36,569 nt of DNA from a virus. The stretch's first letter is position 1, and every line of letters begins with the position of its first letter. Shown here piece after piece: positions 15,128-23,200 of this stretch. Under the pieces are notes generated by a model, which made no database searches, was not told the origin of the DNA, and was given only the letters and a program-made list of their open reading frames with translations. The stretch is taken from the IMG/VR virus record IMGVR_UViG_3300030012_004314, positions 12,514 to 49,082 of that record. One strand, 5' to 3'. A program made the position numbers and the translations under genes.

Positions 15128-18100
15128 TTATCTCCGTCTTTGGCGTTTTCCACGATTTACTTTAGGTTTCTTGTTTTTTCTTTTGTTTCCCTTGGGATAG
15201 ACAGGCTTTGCACCCAATGGAAGTGAGTATCCGCCAACAGCACCACCAGCCATCGTGCTCATTTCTTCAATAGCATCATCAATTAAGCTGTCCAAACTCT
15301 CTTCCTTTTTTGTCAAAGTACTCCAGAGAGCATCAGCGTCTGCACTTGGCGGAACATAAGATAAGAAAGTTTCTCTATCACCATCGTTAATAGCTTTTCT
15401 CATATCACGAGCACTGTAAACAATACCGCCTTCTGATTGGACTGGATCCTCGACGATATCATCAACTGTTAAACCTGGGTTATATTTATCAGCATACTGT
15501 TGTGCTCTATTGAATCGAGTATCCCCAACATCCTTGCTACTCTTGACTAGAAGAACTGTGTCTCCATCTCTAGCTGACACTGGATCAGCTACAAACTCAT
15601 AGACAGCCTGTACGGGACTTCTGTAGTCTGCAATCTTTGCAGTGATGTTTGGCTCTCCATTTTTAAGGTATTCTTTCCAAATCGCCAACGACTGCTCGTT
15701 GGTAACCTCTGGGAAATCGACGGGAGAAATAAGAATAATAACCTCATCCACATCAGAGCGTTTAGCAATCTGGTTCACGTAATCAAAGTGTCCTCGGTGA
15801 GGTGGTTTGAACTTACCGGGGAATAAAGCTATACGCTTACCAGAGGACTCGGATTCTGTTATATCTTCTCTCCGTCCTGGCTCGCTTGAGTCTTTTGTGA
15901 CCTGTTGTGACATTTCATCGGCAACAATTTTAGATTGATCAATAGCGTTTTGACCAGCACCAATAGCATCGCTTCTTTTGCGGTAAGTGAAGTAATTATT
16001 TACACTGTCAGCCAATTTAGAAGTCGCATCAAAAACTCTCTGAAGATTATCAGACAAGAAATCCATATATTGTACTGCTACATTTACAATTCTATCAGAA
16101 CTATAAGGAAGAAAACCCAGAGCTTCATAATCAACCATCGGAGCAATTTTCTTTAGTTGCGATGGACTAATTGACCATTGCCTCTGAGATGATTCTGTTA
16201 ATAACGATTCGTTTATTAATTGTAAATCATCCCACATTTTTCTGCATTCGGCTACAGAATATTGATACTCTTTTTTGTTAGCAGGTTCTGCATCAGGCTG
16301 TATATCTTCACCATCAGGCACCTCATCAGTAATAGCTACTTTTTCTTCCTTTTCTTTGTTAGAAAGTTTACGAGCACGTTCTTTAGGGTCATATCCAGCG
16401 GTTTGTTGAAGTAATTCATATTGGACACCCCAGTTTTCGGCAGAGCGTATCTTATTTAAAGATTGTTTACGATTCATACCGGGCAACAAGAACAAATCAG
16501 CCTCTTTTACTAATCCACCTTTTCCGCCGGTAATCAAAGCGTCAATAAAATTATCCCTAGTAAAAGTAAATTTCTCAAGGACAATCTTTTCACCATCTTT
16601 TCTACCAACGATGTAAACCATAAGTCCAAACTCTTCTAGTGCATCTATGAGATTAGTATAACTTCCTTCAATATCTGTTATCTTTCCTTTTTTTCCTGGT
16701 GCTAAACCTTTTAATAGTTTGAGACTTACAGGTACAGCCTTACCACCCTCAAGTTCAGAGAAAGCAATCAAATCTTGAATAGGAAGATTACCCTTTTCAG
16801 TTCTACCGGCTACCTGTTGACCACGAAGTAATCCAGCCATAAAGCCTTCAAAAACGAAACCAGCGGGAGCTTCCCCAAAAGACTCAACAACAGCCTTAAC
16901 AGACTCTAATAAAATCAAAGTGCTAATGATTCTTCTGGGGGATCTAATGCCTCCCTTTGGGTTATTTATACTGTCGTTTAGAAATGTAAGTTTTTCTTGA
17001 ATGGTTGCACCGCCACCAACAGTATCAAATATTTTTTGAATTTGCTGTCTCTCCATAGATTTGGGATCACCCCAAGCCTCAGTTGGAACAAATTTGGGAA
17101 GCGATAAGACAAATTGTTTTGCTTTTTCCCTCTTAATATTATCCTCATCTTCGGTTAGAATATTTTTGTAAGATTGAATACTTTCATTTGTCGCCGCAGG
17201 AGTCTCGCTAGACAACATAGGTTTTGTACCCATTCCATACTTAAACATTCCGAGTATCTGATTCAATGGAGCAAAATTACCTGAAAACTTATATGTGTGC
17301 CCGTTATAATCAAAAACAATAGCCTCAACAGGAGTTGTTATCTGAGAGAAATCTTTTATTTTGTTCAGGTGTCGCTGCATAACTTCCATAGCCGCAGGAT
17401 CTTCTGAACCTCTTGCTGTAATTTCTCTAACGGCTTGGGCTAGTTCTTCTTTGAGTCTTATAACTTCTTTATCATTATCAGCGATAAATACACTATTAAG
17501 ACCTCTTAGGAGAGCCACGGCAAAATCGTGTATAATATTCTCAAGTGGCTCAATAGCTTGTAATAATAAAGATTTCTTAGCTGCGATAACACTGTTCAGA
17601 TCATACAAATCTTCTTGTGATAATCCTTTTTTTAGTGCCCTTAGGCCTATATTACCAGGAAGTTTCATCAAATAGTTGACAATCTCTCTTCTGGTGTCAT
17701 CTGGAAGTTCTGATTCCATGCCGTTTAGAAGCCTAGTAAACATATAGTCTTCCATTGTTGAACTATCATTTAGTCCGTTGTCAGCCATCTGTCTATTGAT
17801 CAATGCAATCGAACTAGATAGAACTTCTTCATTTTCAAGCTTTTGAAGATTTATAATAGCCTGCCTGGCAAGTTTGTATTTGCTACCTGTTTTACCCAGA
17901 TAAGCCTGCATTCTTTCTAATGCGTTATCAATGACTTCAAGAGAGCCCTCTGGTATAGGTTCTTTTTCTCCAGTTTCTTTGTTAAATACAAAGTGACCAA
18001 CACCATGTATCTTTAGTGTTTTGTTGTCATATTTGATTACATTTATTGACCCTGGATCGTTAGGATCTCCTTCAGTTCCAGGATCCATCACTTCGGAGTT

Positions 18101-18460
18101 GTACCAAATATTAGCATCTGGTCCAAATGCTTTTATTTTCTCTTTATCTGATAGTGATTCTACTGCCTTCTCAAAAGCATCAAAGCCGCCTGTAAAAGCC
18201 TTTTCTAGACCACCTCGACCAGCAAACTTCTTAGCCAAACCTGATGCATCAAGTCCACCAGCTTTAAGATTTCCTTTGTTTCTGGCACCTTTGGCTTTTC
18301 CTTCGGGAACAGAATAAGATATAAACAAGTTTTGACCGTCTACTTTTTCTTCAGCGGTCAATTCAGCATTTGCTGCCGCACGAATAATCTCTTTCATCTC
18401 ACCGAAAGTAAGATCTCTATTATCATAGAGATGGTCCATGTGACCAGCAACGCCACCCAT
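15128..18460 (-). CDS. Multidomain nucleotidyltransferase: ligase-like KxDG + nuclease-like + NMNAT/cytidylyltransferase
   Basis: A 1,110-residue protein. The N-terminal domain has an adenylation-type motif EEKVDGQNLFISY, with K39-x-D-G as in ATP/NAD-dependent ligases, followed by ARNKGN (about residue 60). A middle region has FEGFMAGLL (about 538), PIQDLIAF (about 561) and PVSLKLLKG (about 578), the E...D...SxK order of PD-(D/E)XK folds. The C-terminal domain (about 876-1070) is a clear nucleotidyltransferase: ALFPGKFKPPHRGHFDYV with the HxGH-type HRGH (about 888), and SARDMRKAI (about 1016) in place of ISSTxxR. The tail is Lys/Arg-rich. The family transfers AMP or CMP in NMN, pantetheine or glycerol-phosphate reactions. 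GAGG precedes ATG 18460 by about 9 nt. The combination suggests a nucleic-acid or NAD repair role; the domain calls differ in certainty (C-terminal high, N-terminal moderate, middle tentative). Confidence 0.8.
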   Translation of the reverse strand: MGGVAGHMDHLYDNRDLTFGEMKEIIRAAANAELTAEEKVDGQNLFISYSVPEGKAKGARNKGNLKAGGLDASGLAKKFAGRGGLEKAFTGGFDAFEKAVESLSDKEKIKAFGPDANIWYNSEVMDPGTEGDPNDPGSINVIKYDNKTLKIHGVGHFVFNKETGEKEPIPEGSLEVIDNALERMQAYLGKTGSKYKLARQAIINLQKLENEEVLSSSIALINRQMADNGLNDSSTMEDYMFTRLLNGMESELPDDTRREIVNYLMKLPGNIGLRALKKGLSQEDLYDLNSVIAAKKSLLLQAIEPLENIIHDFAVALLRGLNSVFIADNDKEVIRLKEELAQAVREITARGSEDPAAMEVMQRHLNKIKDFSQITTPVEAIVFDYNGHTYKFSGNFAPLNQILGMFKYGMGTKPMLSSETPAATNESIQSYKNILTEDEDNIKREKAKQFVLSLPKFVPTEAWGDPKSMERQQIQKIFDTVGGGATIQEKLTFLNDSINNPKGGIRSPRRIISTLILLESVKAVVESFGEAPAGFVFEGFMAGLLRGQQVAGRTEKGNLPIQDLIAFSELEGGKAVPVSLKLLKGLAPGKKGKITDIEGSYTNLIDALEEFGLMVYIVGRKDGEKIVLEKFTFTRDNFIDALITGGKGGLVKEADLFLLPGMNRKQSLNKIRSAENWGVQYELLQQTAGYDPKERARKLSNKEKEEKVAITDEVPDGEDIQPDAEPANKKEYQYSVAECRKMWDDLQLINESLLTESSQRQWSISPSQLKKIAPMVDYEALGFLPYSSDRIVNVAVQYMDFLSDNLQRVFDATSKLADSVNNYFTYRKRSDAIGAGQNAIDQSKIVADEMSQQVTKDSSEPGRREDITESESSGKRIALFPGKFKPPHRGHFDYVNQIAKRSDVDEVIILISPVDFPEVTNEQSLAIWKEYLKNGEPNITAKIADYRSPVQAVYEFVADPVSARDGDTVLLVKSSKDVGDTRFNRAQQYADKYNPGLTVDDIVEDPVQSEGGIVYSARDMRKAINDGDRETFLSYVPPSADADALWSTLTKKEESLDSLIDDAIEEMSTMAGGAVGGYSLPLGAKPVYPKGNKRKNKKPKVNRGKRQRRR

Positions 18461-18461
18461 T

Positions 18462-18701
18462 CTATTTTTCCTCGTTTATAAGTTTTATTTGTTCCTCTAA
18501 GGAGTTTACACGCTCATTTAGAGACCTCATATGACTCTTAATTGAGCGTAGATGTTCTTTTGCCAACGAGACCCTGTTTGAGTCTCTCTTATTCGAAGTC
18601 CTAATAGAAGTTACTATATCATACAGTGCTTGAATAGAAGCAGTAGGATCAACTTTGAGAGCCTCTTTTAGAATGATAGATTTAGTTATCTTTCTTAGCA
18701 C
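18462..18701 (-). CDS. Small coiled-coil protein (79 aa)
   Basis: Unknown family. The C-terminal 45 residues form an evident coiled coil (LAKEHLRSIKSHMRSLNERV and NSLEEQIKLINEE). The frame stays open up to 18791, but that extension lies inside the upstream Lys/Ala-rich gene and is only its out-of-frame shadow. A GTG at 18701 with AAGAAG 4 nt upstream is the best start and leaves a 20-nt overlap. The stop is 1 nt before the start of the 1,110-residue gene, so the genes are co-translated. Confidence 0.5.
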   Translation of the reverse strand: MLRKITKSIILKEALKVDPTASIQALYDIVTSIRTSNKRDSNRVSLAKEHLRSIKSHMRSLNERVNSLEEQIKLINEEK

Positions 18702-18930
18702 TTGACTTCTTCTTAGCGGTTGGTTTTTTCTTAGAAGCTTTTTTGGCGGAAGACTTTTCTTCTGCATGAGTTTCGCACTCTTCAACTTCACAGTCTTCTG
18801 CTTCTACTTCGCAAGCCTCTTCTACTACTTCAACAACTTCTTCTACTTTAGGTTGTTGTTCTGATGATACGTGACCTGCGGCTTCAGCACGAGCCATTCT
18901 TCTTTTTCTTCTAAGTCTTGGACTTGCCAT
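18682..18930 (-). CDS. Basic-acidic-basic low-complexity protein (82 aa)
   Basis: Three compositional blocks are visible: an Arg-rich start (MASPRLRRKRRMARAEAAG), a Glu/Cys acidic middle with four regularly spaced Cys (EACEVEAEDCEVEECETHAE), and a Lys/Ala/Ser tail (KKASKKKPTAKKKSSAKK) like histone-H1-type tails. The spaced cysteines could bind metal or form disulphides. A perfect GGAGG lies 10 nt before the ATG. Nucleic-acid or protein compaction in the virion is possible; there is no family match. Confidence 0.6.
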   Translation of the reverse strand: MASPRLRRKRRMARAEAAGHVSSEQQPKVEEVVEVVEEACEVEAEDCEVEECETHAEEKSSAKKASKKKPTAKKKSSAKKDN

Positions 18931-18994
18931 TTTATATTATCCTCCAAAAAGTGCATTTGCACAATATAAATAGTCACTAAAAAACTTCTATGTC

Positions 18995-19735
18995 CTAAAT
19001 GGATCCTGTTTGTTTGACGATCACTCGACCATCAACAATATCAAAGTAGAATATTCCGTAATCACCGTTCTCGTCAGTACCATTTAAATATAGATAATTG
19101 TTAGCGCCCGAGACGTATATATCTGCGTGGGTCAATAATGTATCTCCATCAAATTTGAACCAAGGATCATCCACCGAATCACCGAAATCAGTGTGAGGAA
19201 CTTCCGATATGAATGTACTTCCACTTACAATAGAGAACTCAAACTTAGCTGGCAAGCCTTGATCGTTTGTTCCGTGTAAATAAAGATTGTTGCCCGAACC
19301 CGAGATATAAACATCGGCATCCGTCATCAAAGTGTCGCCGTCAAATAACAACTCAGCATCATCAGCAACATTCACATTTATGGTGCCATTTCCTATACTG
19401 GCACTGAACAATGCGTAGCTTTGACTCAAAGATGCAAAACTTTCACTCAGGTTTGAATAACTTTCACTCAGATTTGAATAACTTTCACTTAATGGGTAAT
19501 AACTTGAACTTATGTCTGATAAGCTGGAGTTATTTGTTGATGCTGTAGCTTGCAGATCAGATATTGAACCTAAAATAGCAACATTTGAATCTTCAAGATC
19601 GTCTAACCTCTCTTCAAAAATAGCAGTAACAACACCATTAGATCCAGTTATATCACTAAGATCAATATGTCTTTTTACTGCGCTTTTAAGGGCGTGGGCA
19701 ACAGATATGTGACCAAGACTTCTTCTTTTTGCCAT
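18995..19735 (-). CDS. Fibre-like virion protein with seven-residue repeats (246 aa)
   Basis: Three regions are seen. Residues 1-60 are a helical adaptor. Residues 75-112 contain repeats of seven (SESYSNL three times in variants, then SESFASL and SQSYALF), a trimeric-coiled-coil style rod. The C-terminal part holds two copies of a beta motif: FDGDTLMTDADVYISGSGNN (131-150) and FDGDTLLTHADIYVSGANNY (195-214). Such a rod plus beta repeats is typical of short tail fibres or capsid decorations. It is 8 nt downstream of another small structural-looking gene. No enzyme motifs. Confidence 0.65.
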   Translation of the reverse strand: MAKRRSLGHISVAHALKSAVKRHIDLSDITGSNGVVTAIFEERLDDLEDSNVAILGSISDLQATASTNNSSLSDISSSYYPLSESYSNLSESYSNLSESFASLSQSYALFSASIGNGTINVNVADDAELLFDGDTLMTDADVYISGSGNNLYLHGTNDQGLPAKFEFSIVSGSTFISEVPHTDFGDSVDDPWFKFDGDTLLTHADIYVSGANNYLYLNGTDENGDYGIFYFDIVDGRVIVKQTGSI

Positions 19736-19743
19736 TATAAAAT

Positions 19744-20208
19744 CTATGATGCCCCAGCATCATATCCAAGAGTCTCGTCACTAAGATCAGTCCTAAAGTG
19801 ACGATCCACATAACCAAATATATTAATAGCATTATTAGTTGATGCTTTTGCATATATTGATACTTGCTTGTGTGGGATCCCTGGGTATACTTGCACGAGA
19901 CCTGTCTCTTTATCGATATCGACGACGATTGTTTTATCTGCGTCAGCAAAAGTACCAGTGCCGCCTACCTCAAGAGTCAGAGTTCGACTTGCTGCACCTG
20001 AGTCGTGATTAGATGCCCATAAAAACACTTCATCATAAGCATAATCTGTAGTAGTATGGACTAATACGCCAGCGGTTGTAATATTCAGTGGAGAGGTATT
20101 TGAATCTCCTGATAGTCCTGTTCGTATAATACCAACTCCAGTTGGCCTACTCTTGAAAGCTGTCCCATTGATATTGGGTACAGGTGGTTGTTTTCCTAAA
20201 AATGCCAT
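19744..20208 (-). CDS. Small beta-rich structural protein (154 aa)
   Basis: Unknown family. The composition is Thr/Gly/Ala-rich with alternating beta-strand patterns (SGAASRTLTLEVGGTGTFA) and no signal peptide, despite the exported-looking composition; this is typical of phage head-decoration or fibre-tip proteins. GAGG precedes the ATG by 8 nt. The gene begins the three-gene block that continues into the fibre-like protein. Confidence 0.6.
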   Translation of the reverse strand: MAFLGKQPPVPNINGTAFKSRPTGVGIIRTGLSGDSNTSPLNITTAGVLVHTTTDYAYDEVFLWASNHDSGAASRTLTLEVGGTGTFADADKTIVVDIDKETGLVQVYPGIPHKQVSIYAKASTNNAINIFGYVDRHFRTDLSDETLGYDAGAS

Positions 20209-20239
20209 TTTGTTATCCTCTAGGTGTTTTTATAAGTAT

Positions 20240-21136
20240 TTACTTACCAAACACTTTATCTAAAGAGTATTTCATTTTAGTTATCCAAGTCTCATTTATT
20301 TGACTTCCAGACGCTGGTTTATTGGATTTTTCCCATAAATTCATCTCTGCCAAAGAAATGCTCTCTTTCAAAAATACCCGAATAGCTACCAAGGGAGACG
20401 ATAAAGCAACGTTCTCGATCGCAGGATAGCCAGCAAATATAAGACCTATAAGTTTATTGTCTTTATTTACAATGGCTGACCCGCTTGAGCCTGGTTTAGT
20501 TGGTATTGTATAAACAGAATATCCAAGTGTATGATATCCTGAAAAATATCCCTTGAAAATAAGCACCGACCCAGGCCAAAACAAACCATGAGGTGCAGCT
20601 AAATTTGCAACTAAATCTCCACGATTTGGTTCCTTGTCAGCAAGTCTTAGGATTTTTGATCTTTTATATACGTCAGTCACTTTCAATAAGCATAGATCGA
20701 ATCTTTTATTGGTCATAATAACTTCTGCATTATAATGTTGACCCTGTAAATCAACAACTTTAAAGGTTGATCCTTTGTTCGATATTATTATGCCCTCTAC
20801 TTTCTGCAAAGTAGGTATTTTGTTTTCACAAGAATGACCAGCAGTCAAAACATATGAAACACTATTGGATACTTCGCTGTGAAAAACAAAAGAACCAGAA
20901 GAGACATATCTCATATTTGCTTTTTGACATTTCTTTTCTCCAGTTTTAGGATCTAATCCACAACCTTCAAGCAAAATAGAATGTTTAATTTGAGCGAATG
21001 CCTCTCTTGGAAGCGGCTTTTCAGACCACATATTAGACATATTGACATTCACTGTTTTACAACCACTTGTACAACTAGTAAGACTCAAGAGTCCGACAAT
21101 AAGAAACTTGACGTAAAGTGATGTTTTTTTCTTCAT
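20240..21136 (-). CDS. Lipoprotein trypsin-like serine protease
   Basis: A chymotrypsin-fold protease anchored to a membrane. The N-terminus has a Lys-rich start, a hydrophobic core (FLIVGLLSLTSC) and a lipobox ending at C22. Catalytic residues are visible in order: H101 in VLTAGHSC, D147 in FDLCLLKV and S218 in TKPGSSGSAIV, followed by the usual LIGLIFAG strand. Four further Cys near 59-70 and 103-149 could form disulphides, agreeing with an extracytoplasmic location. Length (298 aa) fits a single protease domain without PDZ. The start lies 78 nt from the divergent plus-strand genes. The target may be a periplasmic or envelope protein of the host or an infecting rival phage. Confidence 0.8.
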   Translation of the reverse strand: MKKKTSLYVKFLIVGLLSLTSCTSGCKTVNVNMSNMWSEKPLPREAFAQIKHSILLEGCGLDPKTGEKKCQKANMRYVSSGSFVFHSEVSNSVSYVLTAGHSCENKIPTLQKVEGIIISNKGSTFKVVDLQGQHYNAEVIMTNKRFDLCLLKVTDVYKRSKILRLADKEPNRGDLVANLAAPHGLFWPGSVLIFKGYFSGYHTLGYSVYTIPTKPGSSGSAIVNKDNKLIGLIFAGYPAIENVALSSPLVAIRVFLKESISLAEMNLWEKSNKPASGSQINETWITKMKYSLDKVFGK

Positions 21137-21145
21137 AATAAAGTA

Positions 21146-21164
21146 AGTATGCTCCGGGCATACT
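21146..21164. promoter_or_regulatory. Inverted repeat in divergent intergenic region
   Basis: AGTATGC and GCATACT are perfect 7-bp arms around TCCGG, between the minus-strand protease gene and the plus-strand cassette. It could be an operator or, in the protease mRNA, a hairpin holding the GGAG upstream of its ATG. No good -35/-10 pair is obvious next to it. Confidence 0.4.
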
Positions 21165-21214
21165 ATTTATCCTCAGTAAATCAAATAATGATTTTCATTT
21201 TCGAGGAATAAAAC

Positions 21215-21469
21215 ATGAAGTCTAGTATTCTATTATTGGGATCTTTATTGCTTTCTAGCCCAAATCTAGACTTTCCTGTCGTATGGAAGAAAATTGAAGG
21301 TAAATGGTCATACGTCGGCGAAGTAAAAGAGAAAACACAGATTTTGTTTTGGTTAGAGAAAGAAACAAAAAGCCCAAACAAAAATCTACATACTAAAGAG
21401 ATAAAGAAAATGCCTTTTATAACTTTATCGCCAAAAGGAGAGGTAGTTGAAATAAAACCTCTTCACTAA
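21215..21469 (+). CDS. Small exported protein (84 aa)
   Basis: First gene of the plus-strand cassette. It has a signal-peptide-like N-terminus (MKSSILLLGSLLLSSPN) with a short hydrophobic core and a possible cleavage site after Ser, then a basic/aromatic soluble part (VVWKKIEGKWSYVGEVKEKT). No lipobox Cys or known domain. GAGG lies 9 nt upstream of the ATG. The next gene follows after 10 nt. Secretion is inferred; function unknown. Confidence 0.65.
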   Translation: MKSSILLLGSLLLSSPNLDFPVVWKKIEGKWSYVGEVKEKTQILFWLEKETKSPNKNLHTKEIKKMPFITLSPKGEVVEIKPLH

Positions 21470-21479
21470 GGAGAGTAAT

Positions 21480-21959
21480 ATGTTCAGTACCCTTGTATCA
21501 TCAAACCGTAAAAAGTTACTTCTTATACTACTAGCATTATCTGGTGTAATTTCATACTATTATTATACCATGGCAAACCTTGAGTATCCAATAATAATTG
21601 CAAAGAAGAGTACTTTTTATACCCCAGGACAACACGATAACTGCAAATGGGTCATTCATATAAGTGATCAGGTAACCACTTTTGCTGGTGACACATCATC
21701 TGCTCAAATAGGTATTCCAGAAGTTATTAAAGATGGATATATATCTGGAATTTTGCAAAGTGGTCCTGGTAACTCTTTATTATTGGCTTTTAGTATGCCA
21801 AACCAGCCTCAATCTTCGCCACCACTAATTCTAACATCTTCATATAAGATAGAAGATTTACCTCTGAATAAAATGAGGTTTAGGGTTTTTAACAGCAGTG
21901 TTTTGTCAATGACTTTATATCCAACATATGAAGAATGTGTTCAGGCAACAATGAAATGA
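21480..21959 (+). CDS. N-terminally membrane-anchored protein (159 aa)
   Basis: Basic start (SSNRKKLL), one transmembrane helix at about 13-32 (LLLILLALSGVISYYYYTMA), then a roughly 125-residue soluble domain, probably periplasmic, beta-rich with no catalytic motif. Two Cys (C55, C153) are compatible with a disulphide outside the cytoplasm. AAGGAG is 7 nt upstream of the ATG. The stop overlaps the start of the lipoprotein gene as ATGA, so the proteins may form one complex. Not recognised. Confidence 0.65.
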   Translation: MFSTLVSSNRKKLLLILLALSGVISYYYYTMANLEYPIIIAKKSTFYTPGQHDNCKWVIHISDQVTTFAGDTSSAQIGIPEVIKDGYISGILQSGPGNSLLLAFSMPNQPQSSPPLILTSSYKIEDLPLNKMRFRVFNSSVLSMTLYPTYEECVQATMK

Positions 21960-23200
21960 AATGGTTTTTTTCTTTCATCATACTTTTTGTCATCGCCTGT
22001 GAAGACGATCGCTTAGTCAAGTTAGAATGTGTACCTGGAGATAAACTCGTCTGTGATGAATATGGACAGAATTTTCCCAATGCAGATTCTATTGATATTG
22101 TTGAGCGTGCCGGTCAATGCTCTTACGGTTTAAGAACCTGCACAACTAGTGGGTGGTCAGAATGTGAAGGAGCTAAAGGACCAGAAGAGGAAATATGCGA
22201 TGGCATAGATAATGATTGTGATGCGGTCATCGACGAAACTTACCCAGAAGAACATCAACTATGTGGGTTCGAAGAAAATATAGATTATGGAGTTGGAATC
22301 TGCAAACCAGGCGTAATGAGTTGTTATAATGGTGTTTTATATTGTGACGGACACACAGGACCAGCCGAGGAAATATGTGATGGCATAGATAATAACTGCA
22401 ATGGAACCGTTGATGAAGGTCTTCCCAATACAACTGCTGTAGTTTGCTACGAAGGTCCAGATGGAACACTTGGTGTCGGAGAGTGTCGAGCAGGTATCAG
22501 ATATTGTACTGATGGTAACTTTGGAGGACCCTGTGATAGTCAGGTTCTTCCTGTAATGGAGCGCTGTGATGATCTTGATAATGATTGTGATGGAGAAGTT
22601 GATGAAGGGTTTGATACCCGTGGTGTAGATTTGGTTTTTGTTCTCGATATATCTGGTTCCTTCAGAGACGAGATAGACTCAATGATACAAGGTATAACTC
22701 CTCTTTTAGACGACCCGATAACGAGCCAGTTTCGATTTGGACTAGTTGTTGTAGGTGCTAGGGCAGGTAACGACCTAAGACCCGCATATCACCTCGCAAG
22801 AATGGTGTCTGATTTTGTACCCGCTGATGAGTTTCTTGCTGTGATAGAAGCTGGCAGAATGATTGACAGTGCTGGACAAGAACCCACAATAGATACGATG
22901 TATTGGTCAATGAATACATATCCGTTTTCGTGGAGACCAGAGGCACAGAAAGTTATTATAACAATGACTGATGAAGAAGCACAGACAATGAACCAGCATC
23001 CTATGTCTTGTTTTGAAGTTGCAAATATATCAAATACTTTAGGGTTTGAATTATTTGTATTTGCTCTTGAGCAACATCACAATACATTTATCAATTGTGT
23101 AAGAGGTGAAAGAGATAGGCTTTATACTCCAACTGCAAACTCAGAAACTGTATTCTTGCAGATAAAAGCTATATTTGAAGACCTTTGTATCGGTCGTTAG
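21956..23200 (+). CDS. Lipoprotein with three MopE-type motifs and a von Willebrand A domain
   Basis: A 414-residue exported lipoprotein. The N-terminus MKWFFSFIILFVIACEDD has a lipobox with C15. Three calcium/metal-binding MopE-like motifs follow at 79-94 (EICDGIDNDCDAVIDE), 139-154 (EICDGIDNNCNGTVDE) and 202-217 (ERCDDLDNDCDGEVDE). A von Willebrand A domain fills 223-414, with the metal site D231-x-S233-x-S235 in FVLDISGSF and later Cys-containing helices. I chose ATG 21956: it overlaps the upstream stop (ATGA) and gives a proper lipoprotein signal. MopE repeats are abundant in Myxococcota and related bacteria, so the gene was probably acquired from a host. A cell-surface adhesion or exclusion role is possible. 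Confidence 0.85.
   Translation: MKWFFSFIILFVIACEDDRLVKLECVPGDKLVCDEYGQNFPNADSIDIVERAGQCSYGLRTCTTSGWSECEGAKGPEEEICDGIDNDCDAVIDETYPEEHQLCGFEENIDYGVGICKPGVMSCYNGVLYCDGHTGPAEEICDGIDNNCNGTVDEGLPNTTAVVCYEGPDGTLGVGECRAGIRYCTDGNFGGPCDSQVLPVMERCDDLDNDCDGEVDEGFDTRGVDLVFVLDISGSFRDEIDSMIQGITPLLDDPITSQFRFGLVVVGARAGNDLRPAYHLARMVSDFVPADEFLAVIEAGRMIDSAGQEPTIDTMYWSMNTYPFSWRPEAQKVIITMTDEEAQTMNQHPMSCFEVANISNTLGFELFVFALEQHHNTFINCVRGERDRLYTPTANSETVFLQIKAIFEDLCIGR

Noticed and set aside
16963-16970. TATAAATA on the minus strand, identical to the T4 late promoter
   Set aside because: It is deep inside the 1,110-residue gene with no gene start downstream; chance in AT-rich coding sequence.
18682-18701. Programmed frameshift joining the Lys-rich and coiled-coil small proteins
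   Set aside because: No strong slippery heptamer or downstream structure; a GTG start with a purine-rich site explains the overlap more simply.
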